DNA of 64,000 nt from Nectonema munidae (GCA_030549495.1 JAUIRK010000945.1:370001-434000); one strand, 5' to 3'; positions 13,386 to 24,107 are shown, numbered from the stretch's first letter. Numbers and translations: made by a program. The notes: generated by a model not told the origin, from the sequence alone.

Positions 13386-16300
13386 CGATGAATATGATGG
13401 AATTGTGTAGAAAGAATGAAGCATAGGAGTCGCACATCACGGTATACGTAGAAGGATGAGGAAAATAAAGAGCAAATGAGCGGATTCCTCGTCAAAAGCG
13501 CTAGGAAGACATCGCCATCATCATCACTATGAGCAGGAGAAGGAAGAAGTAGTGATAAGAGGAAGAAATCTTAAGGAAAAAAATTAAGACAGAAGTAAGA
13601 GATGGACGCAACCAGGAGACAAGTACACACACACTACACGGGCACAACAATGCGATCTCGTCAAGTGCTTGGATCGCTTCTTCTGCAAAAAAGGTTGATG
13701 AGTGGTGATGGTGTGCTGATGTAGTAGTATTAGAGTGATAGTGGTAAGAAAGGACAGAGAGAAACAAAAAGAGCATTTGCCACCAAAAAATAAAAAGGAA
13801 CAACAAGCCTTACAACGTCTCTTCACGAAATTTTCCGAATCGCGAAGATCGGAGGTGGCCGTTGATTGCAAAGAGCTGCACCATTTCTTGATGAGGAGAG
13901 ATGAGACATTTTCCAAGTTCTCCGAAGAAAAATTTGAAGGAAGGCTCGAAGCTGCTGCAAAATCTTCAATCACACTTTTATCCAACTAATAAAAATGTGG
14001 GGTGCAGGAAAAACGAGAAAGAAATGCAAGAAGGAGTAAAACAAAATCATGTTAATGCGTGGATACAAACCAGGTCTCTCCTCCCAACCCCCTATATCAG
14101 CGAGCCAGTCTGCAGAAGAGAGTAAGATACACTAGGGGTAGTTCACAAAATTAACAAATTGATCTAAATATTTTCTAAATTTTCAAATCAGAAAAATTTA
14201 TAATTCAGAAGGTGCGTCGCCTTCACCTGACTAAGGAGGACGCGTGTAATTATTATCAAATCAAATCACCCAGTACTACAATCATTTTTAAATCTAAAAA
14301 ATGGCAAACTCAGTTTACTTGGATGATTCTGTTGGTCAGTGGCTTTGTCAAGACTTTCAACATCTCTGGAGGCTTTTGAGAACTCGACTTCTTAAATTCA
14401 ATGTTTTGAATGATGAAGGATGTCAACTTGTACAAAAAACCTTAAAGGATAAAAAAAAATTAAGTGCATCATTACAGCTAAGATAAATAATCTAGAATCG
14501 AAGCAATTAGTTTGGGCATTGTGTAAAAAGCTCTAATCTGATTGCCTCTAAAACTCAATCCCTTTCAACATATCTCATTTGCATCTAATCGCAAAAGGTT
14601 GAAGACGGGATACTAGCCCGTTCATATTCTTTCTAGGCACTTCTTTCGAAACGTCAATAAAACGGTAATGAAGATATCCCGATAAATTTACACTGAAGCC
14701 ACTATGAGTAAAAATTTGGTCTAAAGAACGATAGGAAATGTTTAATTGTGATTTATTTTCACAGAAAATAGATTTTTAATGGTGATCGCCATACCCGAGC
14801 AGTTGAAAATGTTTCAATGGACTAAGAAGTTATTCATAGTGTCTCACTTTATTGAAGAAAAAGCGGATGGGATAAAAGAATTTGAAATAAAAGCAAAATC
14901 AAGAAATCATCTCACTCAGTTAAAATGAACAATGAGGTAAAATAACGATCATCATTATAATAATAAAGTTGAACTACTCTATATATTGATGATGAGAGTT
15001 TTAAAATAATAATAATTAAAGTTTTAGTTTACTTTTAAGACAAATTAATTGTCTTGGAAGATCTGTTTCATACTACTCATTAGTGAAATTCTAGCAAATT
15101 AATTTTTATGCAGTCTCAGTGCTGTTTTTTGCTCCTCATTTTATTCCAGTTTTTATGTATCGTCATATCCATACTATATCATGCGAACTAATTCCGTTTT
15201 TACTAACATTTAAAAGTTATATGACTTATGAGGCAGCGCACTTCAAACCGAAAGGAAATGCTAAATTGTTATGCGGATAGGAGGAAATCGTTTGATGAAA
15301 AATTTAACGATATTTAAATATTAAACGATACAAAGCAATTTTTTATTGCCAACTTTTTTATTTTATTTTTTTTATTTTTACTATTTACTCGCTATACACG
15401 CAAAAATATCCGACGATAATATATTCTTGAACAGATAAATTAAGTTAAAATATATACAAAAGAAAATACTTGAATAAAAAATATAGGGATGAGATAAAAT
15501 AAAATACTTTTACGAATCAACTTATTACTCGATAATATAAAATGGATGCAATACTAGAATTTAAAAATTGGAAAATTTATATTCATACAACTTGGTTTCG
15601 AGCTTGGAAATTAGCAAACCTATCATTTGTAGAGTAAGTAAAGAGGAAAGTGAGATTACCGAATAAAACTTCGAGAGGCAAAAGAACGAAGACAGTGAGC
15701 CAATTGAATGCGTCGTGAACCGTAGCGGCAGCAAACGCTCGCCTAAACTCGTCTTTTTTCGCTGAACTGCCCAATGAGACGATGGTGTTGGTGATGGAAG
15801 TGCCAACATTAGCTCCCATTATGATTGGAATAGCGGGCTGTACATCAATTACTACAAAATCAATTGAAATAGCATTTAAAGATTTTAGAAGCAAGGTGGT
15901 ACTTCGACTCTGGCAGGATCAGCATTTTTTACCGATTCAAATTTTCCGAAAAAAGACGAATTATTATCATTCGGATTCTTCTTGATTCGAAGATTTTATT
16001 CAGGCTTAGTTAGTGCATTCTGTATTCATGTAACTGTATCTAAGTTTATCAGAGAAAGTGCTGCAGTTGGTAGAGGAGGTTCAAAAGTAAATTTGAAATA
16101 AGTAAGTTTGCTGGGTTCAAAAGTAAATTTGAAATAAAATATCTTCTGTAGAGTTTTATTTAATTAGCTATAACTTTGTGTCATTTTGGGAAATGAATTA
16201 TGAAGAATAAAATTATTAATATGAAGAACTAACTTCCGGAAGAAACCATGGTGACTACTATGGAAGTTGTGGAGGAGCTGCTTTGCAAGAGAACCGTAGC

Positions 16301-18077
16301 TAAGACGCCAATCATGAGAGCAACAACAGGATTCTGAATCAAACTGCTGTCACTTAAAATACTCCCAGCTTGTTTACCTATGATGAAAAACGATTTTTTA
16401 AAAAAATGAAGAAAAAAAAATATATATAAAAAAAGATGTTTTTTTTATCTTTTTAAATTTGTGCTGAATCTTTAAAACGCAAAAAACCGAAATATCTTCA
16501 AAACTTCACAGAATATAAAATTTTGTTGAGAAAAAAAATAAAATAATGAGAAATGTTATCAACTATTTTGAATAAAGAATCATTTTTTTTATTTATTATT
16601 GTAAGAAGTATTTTACTTTTAATTTGTTTGCATAATAGACGGTTTTCATGAGTTTTGAGAAGACTTTGATCTATTTTAGTTTTTTTAAAGATTAAAAGAA
16701 ATGAAATACAGCACAAAATTTATAATTGATCGGAAGAATCTAGGATTCCGAAAAGTTTTAAGAAGATTGAGTGTAAAAATAGAGAGAGAGAGAGAGAAAT
16801 ACCACCGAGAATTTTGAAAGAGGAAGATAAAAGATCAAGAGAGCAGATAAACAGGTAGAGAAGAAAGATCATGGCAAGGGATTTGCCAATCCAATGAATG
16901 AAGACTCTTTGAAACTTTTGTGCTGTGTTCAGAGCTACGTTGTAAAAAAATGTATGCGCATGAATATTTTTTAAAAGAATAGCAAACGATTGAACAACAC
17001 GAAGAAATCCAAATTTTTTGAATCACAACCTGTCAGGTTGAAGATGAACCATCGCGGTATACAGGTTGGAGATTAACCATCGTAGTATACAGGTATAATG
17101 TATATAGGTAATAACTTATGTAGCATCGTCTCCCCGAATGAGGTATATCAAATCTTACATTTAGCAAAATATGAACATTTTCTCCCTAGTCAAAATTTGT
17201 ACATGGAATAGAAACCATCATAGTAAACAGGTTGGAGATGTAATATATATATATTTAAAACGCCATGGTTCGTTTTTCTCACTAAAAGGAGAAGTACACA
17301 AAACCTTGATCTGATTGGACACTAAATTTTTTATAATTGTTTAGTTTTAACCAATGAAAGTACGCTAGGACCGAGCGAATTATGTTTGAACATTTCTTGA
17401 TTGAATAAAATTTGACAATACAAATAAAATGCGCAAAAATCTCGGATCTGATTGGTTAAAATTAAAAAAAAGTCATATTCATTTATCTATAAAGAAAGAC
17501 AAGTGAAGCTTAACTTAGTTAGACCAGTCTTAACTTCCTTTTGTTGGTATAAATCTATCGGGACAAATTGTGCAAGTAATCTTTCAAACACACAAAACCA
17601 AACTCAAAGCATACCCCACTCTTAAATAAACACACGAATAAGATTAGCAGCCTCTTCAATAAGAAGATATTTCTTTAATATGTTAGCGGAATGAACCTTC
17701 TTCATTGGTTTACTTTAGATGTTATATACAGGATTTACACAGGTTCAAGAGTTAGTATTTGTATTCCCCCCACTACGCCAATAAGTTTCCCCGATTTTGG
17801 AGGCGAATGAGAGAAGATTTCGATTTCAAAGAATACTAAAAAACAACGAATTCTACCAATTTTGGATACAGATCCAAAAAGAACATTCTCGATATTCAGT
17901 TATGCAATGATAGAAGTTACTTGTCCATTTCGTGGTTTCCACACTAAAGTCTGGCAAATCCCAAGGATCTATGATTGAGGAAGGGGAAAGGGTTGTTGCG
18001 CTTTTGGCTTTGCTCTCTTTGCCATCTACCAATATGATTGTTGCATCCAAATCTTTATTTAACAATTCTTCTGGCAT
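6369..18077 (-). CDS. SLC34: SLC34-family sodium-phosphate cotransporter (type II), nine coding exons
   Basis: This gene encodes a plasma-membrane Na+/inorganic phosphate symporter. The exons, 5' to 3', are 18077-17921, 16934-16803, 16377-16234, 15851-15589, 13985-13814, 11393-11265, 8942-8771, 7379-7078 and 6694-6369. All junctions are GT-AG and in phase, giving 598 codons (vertebrate members are about 600-690). Visible family marks are DPWDLP near residue 40, the first QSSS repeat (residues 128-131), [16 protein letters not shown]...TVHD, a large extracellular loop with two N-glycosylation sequons (NFS 250, NVS 258) and cysteines 268 and 290, the second QSSS (371-374), [12 protein letters not shown], and a basic cytoplasmic tail ending in TDV. 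The triad A185/A187/D191 matches electrogenic NaPi-IIa/IIb rather than the electroneutral S/S/G type. The fourth exon donor is uncertain, because an earlier GTAATC at 15659 would require one more unseen exon. Confidence 0.92.
7078..7379 (-). CDS. SLC34: SLC34 coding exon 8 (GSNIGTT region)
   Basis: It encodes residues 390-490: [19 protein letters not shown], then [19 protein letters not shown] and further membrane helices ending [12 protein letters not shown]. This is the most conserved stretch of the family. The acceptor is TTCTTTTTTCAG and the donor TTGG/GTAAGT. Confidence 0.95.
7380..8770 (-). other. SLC34 intron 7
   Basis: Non-coding. It includes a run of 26 G residues on the plus strand at 8045-8070 and a perfect 11-bp-stem hairpin (CATAGTTAGAT, arms 7469-7479 and 7487-7497). 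No exon-like frame was recognised inside it. Confidence 0.7.
8771..8942 (-). CDS. SLC34: SLC34 coding exon 7 (second QSSS repeat)
   Basis: It encodes residues 333-389, from [19 protein letters not shown] through [18 protein letters not shown] to VGVGVIT. This is the second inverted repeat with its QSSS signature at residues 371-374. The acceptor is TTTCTCTTAG and the donor ATAAC/GTATTA, phase 2 out. Confidence 0.93.
8943..11264 (-). other. SLC34 intron 6 with Helitron and MITE relics
   Basis: Non-coding. It holds the Helitron-like 3' end at 10303-10512. A partial sequence near 10825 begins TTAACCCATTTAGT and resembles the TTAA-flanked MITE at 25890-26019. No other coding exon was found. Confidence 0.6.
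10303..10512 (+). mobile_element. Helitron-like element, 3' part
   Basis: It shares a long run of similarity with the element at 59124-59496, ending in the same terminus. A hairpin-capable GTTTTGAGCGAAGCG region (10474-10494) is followed 14 nt later by CTAG (10509-10512) and a T. Helitrons end in CTRR preceded by a short hairpin and insert 5' of T. The TC-starting 5' end of the other copy is missing here, so this copy is 5'-truncated. Confidence 0.6.
11265..11393 (-). CDS. SLC34: SLC34 coding exon 6
   Basis: It encodes residues 290-332: [17 protein letters not shown] and a membrane helix ending KIMHSSLKG. This corresponds to the family's FVDTGLPDLAVGLILLAGS through LNSLLKG region. The acceptor is CTCCCAAAG and the donor AAAG/GTATGC. 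Phase 1 at both ends. Confidence 0.88.
11394..13813 (-). other. SLC34 intron 5
   Basis: Non-coding AT-rich sequence with an (AT)n run near 13353-13379. Scattered open frames have low-complexity translations and match nothing. I see no gene here. Confidence 0.6.
13353..13379. repeat. (AT)n microsatellite
   Basis: About 13 TA units in a row within SLC34 intron 5. Confidence 0.9.
13814..13985 (-). CDS. SLC34: SLC34 coding exon 5 (extracellular loop)
   Basis: It encodes residues 233-289, beginning [11 protein letters not shown], which matches the LDKSVI segment before the glycosylated loop of vertebrate NaPi-II. Sequons NFS and NVS and the KKWC cysteine follow. The acceptor is TTTTTATTAG and the donor CGTT/GTAAGG. 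The split codon with exon 6 makes TGC (Cys290), at the position of a conserved loop cysteine. Confidence 0.82.
13986..15588 (-). other. SLC34 intron 4
   Basis: Non-coding as modelled. If the exon 4 donor were the earlier one at 15659, an additional small exon encoding the rest of the loop would have to lie here, but I could not find one with family motifs. A plus-strand 61-codon open frame (14301-14486) has balanced composition but no recognisable relative. Confidence 0.5.
14301..14486 (+). other. Unrecognised 61-codon open frame, antisense in SLC34 intron
   Basis: It starts [16 protein letters not shown] with an A-rich context before the ATG and is not low-complexity. I do not recognise any family. 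It could be a transposon fragment or chance. Confidence 0.15.
15589..15851 (-). CDS. SLC34: SLC34 coding exon 4 (GANVGTS / TVHD region)
   Basis: It encodes residues 145-232, including [20 protein letters not shown] and [17 protein letters not shown], then LPLE. The acceptor is TTTTGTAG. Two donors are possible. GTT/GTATGA, ending the exon at 15589, joins exon 5 in phase. G/GTAATC, ending at 15660, sits where other SLC34 proteins continue differently and needs an extra exon of length 2 modulo 3. I prefer the first because it closes the frame without inventing an exon. Confidence 0.8.
16234..16377 (-). CDS. SLC34: SLC34 coding exon 3 (first QSSS repeat)
   Basis: It encodes residues 97-144: [19 protein letters not shown], a membrane helix, then [19 protein letters not shown]. 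The QSSS sequence is the signature of the first inverted structural repeat that forms the substrate and Na+ site. The acceptor is CATCATAG and the donor GGAA/GTTAGT. Phase 1 at both ends. Confidence 0.93.
16409..16818. repeat. Duplicated segment, copy A (intron 2 plus end of exon 2)
   Basis: About 400 bp here match 19009-19411 in the same orientation, including TTTGTGCTGAATCTTTAA, GAAATATCTTCAAAACTTC and AAAGAAATGAAATACAGCAC. Copy A overlaps the 3' end of SLC34 exon 2, so the host gene is the likely source. Confidence 0.85.
16803..16934 (-). CDS. SLC34: SLC34 coding exon 2 (TM1)
   Basis: It encodes residues 53-96, including the first membrane helix ([19 protein letters not shown]), matching the family's FVCSLDVLSSAFQLVGG region. 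The acceptor is ACAACGTAG and the donor GGTG/GTATTT. Phase 1 at both ends. The last dozen or so bases of this exon are also present in the duplicate copy at 19.4 kb. Confidence 0.85.
16935..17920 (-). other. SLC34 intron 1
   Basis: Non-coding. Between 17030 and 17250 a short motif of the form AACCATCG..GTATACAGGTTG recurs three times, suggesting a decayed tandem or dispersed repeat. No coding exon is seen. Confidence 0.6.
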
Positions 18078-18087
18078 ATTTGGGAAT
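17921..18087 (-). CDS. SLC34: SLC34 coding exon 1 (N-terminus)
   Basis: The start codon is at 18077-18075. The exon encodes residues 1-52, with the conserved [11 protein letters not shown] segment found near the N-terminus of SLC34 proteins. A 3' splice site, T-rich then CAG, precedes the exon at 18088-18090, only 10 nt before the ATG. The transcript therefore has an upstream non-coding exon or a trans-spliced leader. The donor is ACAA/GTAACT, phase 1. Confidence 0.8.
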
Positions 18088-18090
18088 CTG

Positions 18091-21000
18091 AAAAAAAAAT
18101 CACGTTAAAGGCGGTGGAAGTAAAAAATGAGGTTATAAGAGCGGCGCGACTTTAAATGCTTACTTAAAAATCGCCCCATATATATTGATAAAGGTTAGGA
18201 ATGGGTATTATTTCAAGTAGTGGCATATACAGAAAACATATGTGAATCTTTGCAAACTAAGAGATTCATGAATGAAAACTTATATAGGAGGTAGGATTCG
18301 AAGTAGGTATCCGATTAAATTTACGAGATTTAGCGATTCTTCTTTATTTGAAGCATGGGCTATTTTTCAAGGCTGTTCACTAATCAAGGTATTTAGAAGG
18401 AAGCCTCCATTAGAAAATAAGCCAATGATGATATCAGTGGCTTTCTGCAAACTGCACATATGTGATTTTGCTGACTCTAATTTCACATTACTTCTAAATT
18501 GTTTCAAACTCTTTCTGTAGTGAGTGATGTAACCAAGGGTGCAACCAAAGGGGACAGTTTATAGTTTATAGATAAGGGAGAGGTGTGGAAAAAAATTCCC
18601 ATAAAGTCCAAATATTCACCAAAATGTATAATAAATAGATTAATATCATTGGTCCGAAGTTTCACGAATAGAGATAGACAAAGATGGAATGAAAAGCCAT
18701 ATCATCATCCCTTAGCACACAAATTTATTCAAAAGGTAAATGCTTTTTGATAATGCCCCCGTGGCTGGGTGCGTGTGTGCGCGTAGAGTGCATACATGAA
18801 ATATATTTACGATAAGCATACACACACACACACACTTATATAGGCCATTTATGAAGATGGAGAAGATAGTGGATTTCATTGTTTTCTACCTAATCTGATC
18901 TTTTACCACGTTTTTATCCATTATCTAAGCACACACACATAAAATCGTATTTTTAATAAAAAAACTGAAAAAATTGTTTTTTTAACTTCCATTTAGTGTA
19001 GCTAAATATGAAAAAAAGAAAAATATATATATATAAATTTTTTTTTTATCTTTTTTAAATTTGTGCTGAATCTTTAAGCGAAAAAACCGAAATATCTTCA
19101 AAACTTCACAGAATGTAAATTTTGTTGAAAAAAAATATATAATAATGAGAAATGTTATCGACTATTTTGATTAAAGAATTTTTTTAATATATTTTTTTGT
19201 TTATTATTGTAACAAGTATTTTACTTTTAATTTGTTTGCATAATAGATGGTTTCCGTAAGTTTTGAGAAGACTTTGATCTATTTTAGTTTTCAAAGGATT
19301 AAAAGAAATGAAATACAGCACAAAATTTATAATTTATCGGAAGAATCTAGGATTCCAAAGAGTTGTAAGAAGATTGAGTGTAAAAATAGAGAGAAAAATA
19401 CCACTGAGAATTTTATATAAAAAGTATATACTTAAGGCTAAAGAGATTGAATTGGATCAGGCAATTGAAAAAGTTTTTAGAAAAAAAAACTTTCGCATAT
19501 TGGAATTAATGTGAAAGAAAATTGGTATTCGCTTGGCACTGATTCAAACGCGGAAGAAAGGCGATTATCGCACAACAAAAACACACATGTTATATTTGGA
19601 TTAAAAACGATTCACATGAAATGCCCGCATCATACCAACGTGTACCTTTCTCTTTTTTTAATTTTAAATCGTCTTTTAGCTTTTCTTTTAAATTGGATTG
19701 TAGGGAAAATGTGAGGATTTAAATTTTGATACCTTTGTTTTTACGATATCAGACGATATTTAAAATGATGTAGTTATGGCAAAAATATTTTTAAAAAGTG
19801 TCCACGGTTTAAATCAGAGGTAATGGAGACATTTCGCGAAAAATGATTTGAATTTTGCAGCTTGTAAAGTACGTCATCAAACTTCCATTTATTCTGTAAG
19901 GGGGTGATTTCCCCAGGAAACAAATTTCTGCTAGATTTTTTCCTGACTGCAAAGGATCCATATTAGAAGAGCTTTAATGTTTAGTAAATAAAAAATTAAT
20001 GCTGTTCAGGAAAAGTTATGGAAGTAAAAAAACTCCATAGTAATTAATACGTGATTGCTTTCCCATCTTCAATCAGTTTGATACTAAAAGTGGGTAAAAT
20101 ATAATTTACTTTTAAATTCTTTGTCTGCATTCAAAAAAGCGAAGCTGACAAAATGTTATTGATACGCGAGATTTAAGATAGTCCTTAACTTCATTGCAAC
20201 CTGGCATATCAATTTTAGCTTGAAAAGGCATCAAACTCTCACCTTGAACAACATATTTTTACGAATAAAAATTGCGCCTTTTTTTTTTAAAAAAAACTTT
20301 TTACATAAAATTTTATTAATTACTAAAAGATGAGCTGAGTTAAAAGTATATACTAAAAAAAAATTGTGATTAAATTTTTGGATAAATAAAAACACTTGAA
20401 AAATTCAGTTTGAAAAGGGTTCATAAGAGAAAAAGGTTGAGAATAACATAATTTAGACAGAGAAGCGAAGTAGATCAGTTAGGGTATGAATACGAATCTT
20501 TAATATTCTTACTTCATGCGAAAAGAACATTCAAAAAAGGATTTGGATCATGAAAAAATAGGATTGTGAAAAATGCTGAATACCATAGTATTACTGAAAT
20601 ATCCGCAATACAACTCAAATATTTCACCAAAAAACGTTAACTGCTCAAGTACTTTTATTAAAAAATTTCAAAAGTAAAAGTCTTTTTGTATATACGGCTA
20701 ATTCAGGGCAGATAACGGAGGGCTGTTGAGTTGTAAGAATCCTATTAAAAATTCAGAATGCACACGCTATAATACCCTGAAAGTGTTAATTAGCGGGATA
20801 TCAAGCGAAGAAATCGATAGCATCACTGAAGAGATACCGAGATGATAAAAGACATATGACATCGTTAGTTTTAATTATGGCGCCAAAACTTTGACACACA
20901 TATATAATGTTACATGCGTATTGGCAGGGTTAGAAAGAAACCTATGAGTAGGACTTTCTGAATAAAACTGCTTCCTGGATACTAATATTCTTCCTGAGCT

Positions 21001-21526
21001 AACCAATAATACGGTTCAGTTGAAAAAAGCGTGAGACATGGGTTTGAATCAGATATGTCTACTGCATCAGTAGCATAACAATACTTTCATATTTGAAGAT
21101 AATTTAGGAACTAATTTTAATATAATAAATTTTATCCATCTTTATATATATATATATTTTTTAATAAAAAAAACAAAGAATCTAGTCAAGTGGAGTCAAT
21201 CACGGAAGATGATGGTGACATAAATTTTACAAATGGCAATACATTTTTGTTGTTATTAAACAAAAATTAGAAACAATATTAGTTTTATATTTATTTAAAC
21301 TTTGAAATGTGTATTGTATAAGTAAATTGGAGCGTATACTAAACAAAGTGTTTTAATCGGATTACACTGATACTGATTTCCTTAAAACATACTATATATA
21401 TAATCACTAGTATATATTTAATCTTATAACATTGCATAATCTTAAAACAATATCCTGTTTTGCAAGTCAGCTATATAATATTATAGATGTAAATTTATTG
21501 TTTATTTTTTTAATCCTTCTCACAAA
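18091..21526. other. Upstream region of SLC34, no further coding exon recognised
   Basis: A leader exon or promoter for SLC34 may lie here, but nothing identifies it. It contains duplicate copy B (19009-19411), a CA-rich patch near 18820 and long AT-rich sequence. Open frames at 18272-18520 and 19308-19714 lack recognisable domains, and the second sits in the duplicated intronic segment. Confidence 0.5.
19009..19411. repeat. Duplicated segment, copy B
   Basis: Partner of 16409-16818, about 2.6 kb away and in direct orientation. It ends ACCACTGAGAATTTT, the counterpart of the end of SLC34 exon 2, then diverges. It carries no complete exon, so it is a dead partial duplication. Confidence 0.85.
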
Positions 21527-22000
21527 ATGAATTTTCAAGATTTTATTTTGCCTTTACTAAATCAAAATTCTTTATATGTTATTACTTGGATGAAAACTCA
21601 AAAACATTTGAAAACAAAGTGTTTTTGCTTAGAATGCAATTGTGAAATGAATTGGACAAAATCTTCAAAAGCTATAGATGGTTTTGTATGGAAATGTCAA
21701 AAGAAAGCTAGTCTTAAGTTCAAATATACAATTTCAAATCGTTTCATCTTTTTTTTATAAATCAAAAGTTTCTCTTCAAAAATGGATTCACATAATGTAT
21801 TTATGGACTCAAAATACTAGAGTAACAAAAACATCTCAACAAACTGGAATGAGTAAAAAAACACTAATTGATTGTTTTTCATTTTTTAGAGAAGTTTGCA
21901 AAACTATTTGGGGTGGTGGTTCTTCAAAAGGGTCATGCAGGGTGGTTGTTCTTCACTTGCTACTAAAATATTGTCTTGGGGTGGTTATTCTTCATATGAT
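21527..22000 (+). pseudogene. Merlin-type transposase fragment (N-terminal part)
   Basis: Two overlapping frames give a Merlin/IS1016-like N-terminus. A zinc-ribbon-like segment (CFCLECNCEMNW, then IDGFVWKCQKK) is followed, after a frameshift, by FFYKSKVSLQKWIHIMYLW and TQQTGMSKKTLIDCF, the region before the catalytic domain. The DDE catalytic half is absent. Three degenerate GGGGTGGT..TTCTTCA units follow at about 21905-22000. This is a plain DNA transposon relic, truncated and frameshifted. Confidence 0.65.
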
Positions 22001-22052
22001 CCGCAGGCTTTATAGCCCATATGAAATCACTAAACGTGCTTTCGGCAGGTAA

Positions 22053-23068
22053 ATATATACTTTAATTAGAAGATGGAGAAATTTTAAAAATCTTACTTCC
22101 AGTCAAAATTTTTGCGTGAAATTTAAAAGAATGAAAGATCGATTAAGATGATATATATTGATTGATTATTGATTTATTTTGAAGTCAGATATTTCTAGTT
22201 TATTCAGTACTTCTTAACTCTGAAATTTATTTTATAATTCAGATAGCGTTGTAGATAAGAGAGAATCCAAACTTTGAAACAAATTAGCAGTATAGGTAAG
22301 GCTTAGAGCTAAGAGCTTTCTATCGAAGCGCAAGATTCTATTTGAATTATATCACTGCTTAGAGAATTCGTTCAAAGTACTTGGGGTAAACTATAGGAAC
22401 AAAAATTTTGTTTTCTACATTTGAAATTCCAGACTTAAATTTAGATAAATTTTAGACGAACAAAGATTATTACATATTTTAAGATGCATTTTAATTTTTT
22501 TGGATGTGAAACTAAAAACTGAGAGTTGGCAACAGTGAAAGAATGGGTGGGTGGATGGATTGACATATTATAAAATTTCATAAAACTTTCTAAATTCACG
22601 AATGCCAAAGGTTATACACGCTTTGTAAATTTGGTTACGCGGAAGCGATATTAGTGTTCTTGTAAGAGCACACATATTCTAATTCATAGTATTCTTTTTT
22701 TTTTAATACTTTTTCTACCTTTATTATTTTTTTATATGTTCGTGTTTCACTTCGGCTTTACATATTGTTGTTATTCGTTCAAAATTTATTTTATTCTTCA
22801 AGTTCTTTCAAATGTTTCACTATAATAAATCAGCGCAAAAAGGCAGCAATTTTTCTTATTTCGCTAAGAATTTTTGATAAAAGCCTTTGTTATAATTCAG
22901 CACTCCATCCTTTGAAATGTGCTTGAAAGCACATATGTAGATATCGCATTTCACATGGGCAAATCAAGCATACTAGATATATGAAGCATAAGCGAAAAAC
23001 ATCTGGAAGAATCATAATTCATGGAATAGCAATGATACAATTTTAAAGGTACAAATAGCAATAAGTAA
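22053..23068. other. Intergenic, nothing recognised
   Basis: AT-rich, with short open frames lacking conserved motifs on both strands. Confidence 0.5.
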
Positions 23069-23197
23069 GCGGTTATCGAGCACAGTCGAAATATGTCGAC
23101 TTTACAAAAATAAAATCGTCTGCGTTTATCAATGCTTTTTAATACAAATCTTCTGCTTTACATTAAATATCGTCTGCTTATTCTGGTCATTTACGGG
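23069..23197 (-). mobile_element. TTAA-flanked MITE, CCCGTTATCGACC subfamily
   Basis: Read on the minus strand the element starts CCCGTAAATGACCAGAATAA after TTAA (23198-23201). Its interior AGCAGAAGATTTGTATTAAA is shared with copies at 26861, 34738 and 34911. The far end ...CTCGATAACCG mirrors the start imperfectly. CCC termini next to TTAA are the piggyBac-superfamily hallmark. Confidence 0.7.
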
Positions 23198-23719
23198 TTA
23201 ATATCAATTTTCTGGTAGAGAGGGGGAGGGGGGGGTCAGTTGGCCTATTTGCCCCCATTAGCGGACATCCATGATAGTGTGTGTAATAGTTCGTTCAAAT
23301 GTGTTTAAAGAAAGCAAAAATATAAAAAACATAATGGAATAGCATGTAAAAGGAACTTTTTTATTTGAAAAAAAAACGAAATCTTTTTTGAAACGTTTAC
23401 GTTCCGTCATCGTATATAAATAGCGGCAGTGTTTACAAGGTGGTATTTATTTTCAATCAAATTCTAGCAGTGTTTATTGAATGAAACGTTGAGCATGTTT
23501 GAGCGCATGATGACGACATCCAAAAATTTTAAACACAATATAGAAAGATTACGGAAATTAGCTTATAAGAAATTTTCAGCACTCAAAATTTGATTTTCCT
23601 AAGAGACTCTACTTCTTTTACAACTCTCTTTTTTTATAGTTTTTTTTTATAAAAAAAAAAACATAGTATAAGTAGATATGCCAGACGACTATGTATTCAT
23701 TTTCAAGGATAGACTAGAT

Positions 23720-23760
23720 CAGTGATTCTCAATCCCTTTTGAATCTCGGGGACTGTTTTG
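23720..23760 (+). mobile_element. hAT-type terminus remnant
   Basis: CAGTGATTCTCAATCCCTTT closely resembles the common hAT/Charlie-like end CAGTGGTTCTCAACC. A C-rich tract follows at about 23785. The opposite end was not located, so only this remnant is annotated. Confidence 0.45.
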
Positions 23761-24107
23761 ATCTTTTGTCAAAGTGTAATCCTCTCCCCCCCCCCCTGAT
23801 TTATGACATAAATTTTTTGTCAAGGTTTACATTCAAAATAGAATACTAAAGATCTTCATACTTCTTCCTTGTGAGTGTCCTGACAAGATTATTGGAAACA
23901 ACATTAATACATTTTTACCTTTGTCCCAGAATATTTTTATAGTAGGGTTATGCGCATTTAATAACAAATGAAAATGCTTCGCGTGATTTCATACTTAAAT
24001 AAAAATGGTGATAGTTTGATCTCTCCCAAACAAGGAGGGGGGGGGGGACTTCTGACGGGTTGATAGCGACTGGAATAGTTGAATAATGATATGGGAGTTT
24101 GTTGGAT

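Noticed and set aside
13501-13806. A 101-codon minus-strand hydrophobic frame next to SLC34 exon 5
   Set aside because: It lies beyond the exon 5 donor and overlaps intronic low-complexity sequence. Family alignment ends at the donor.
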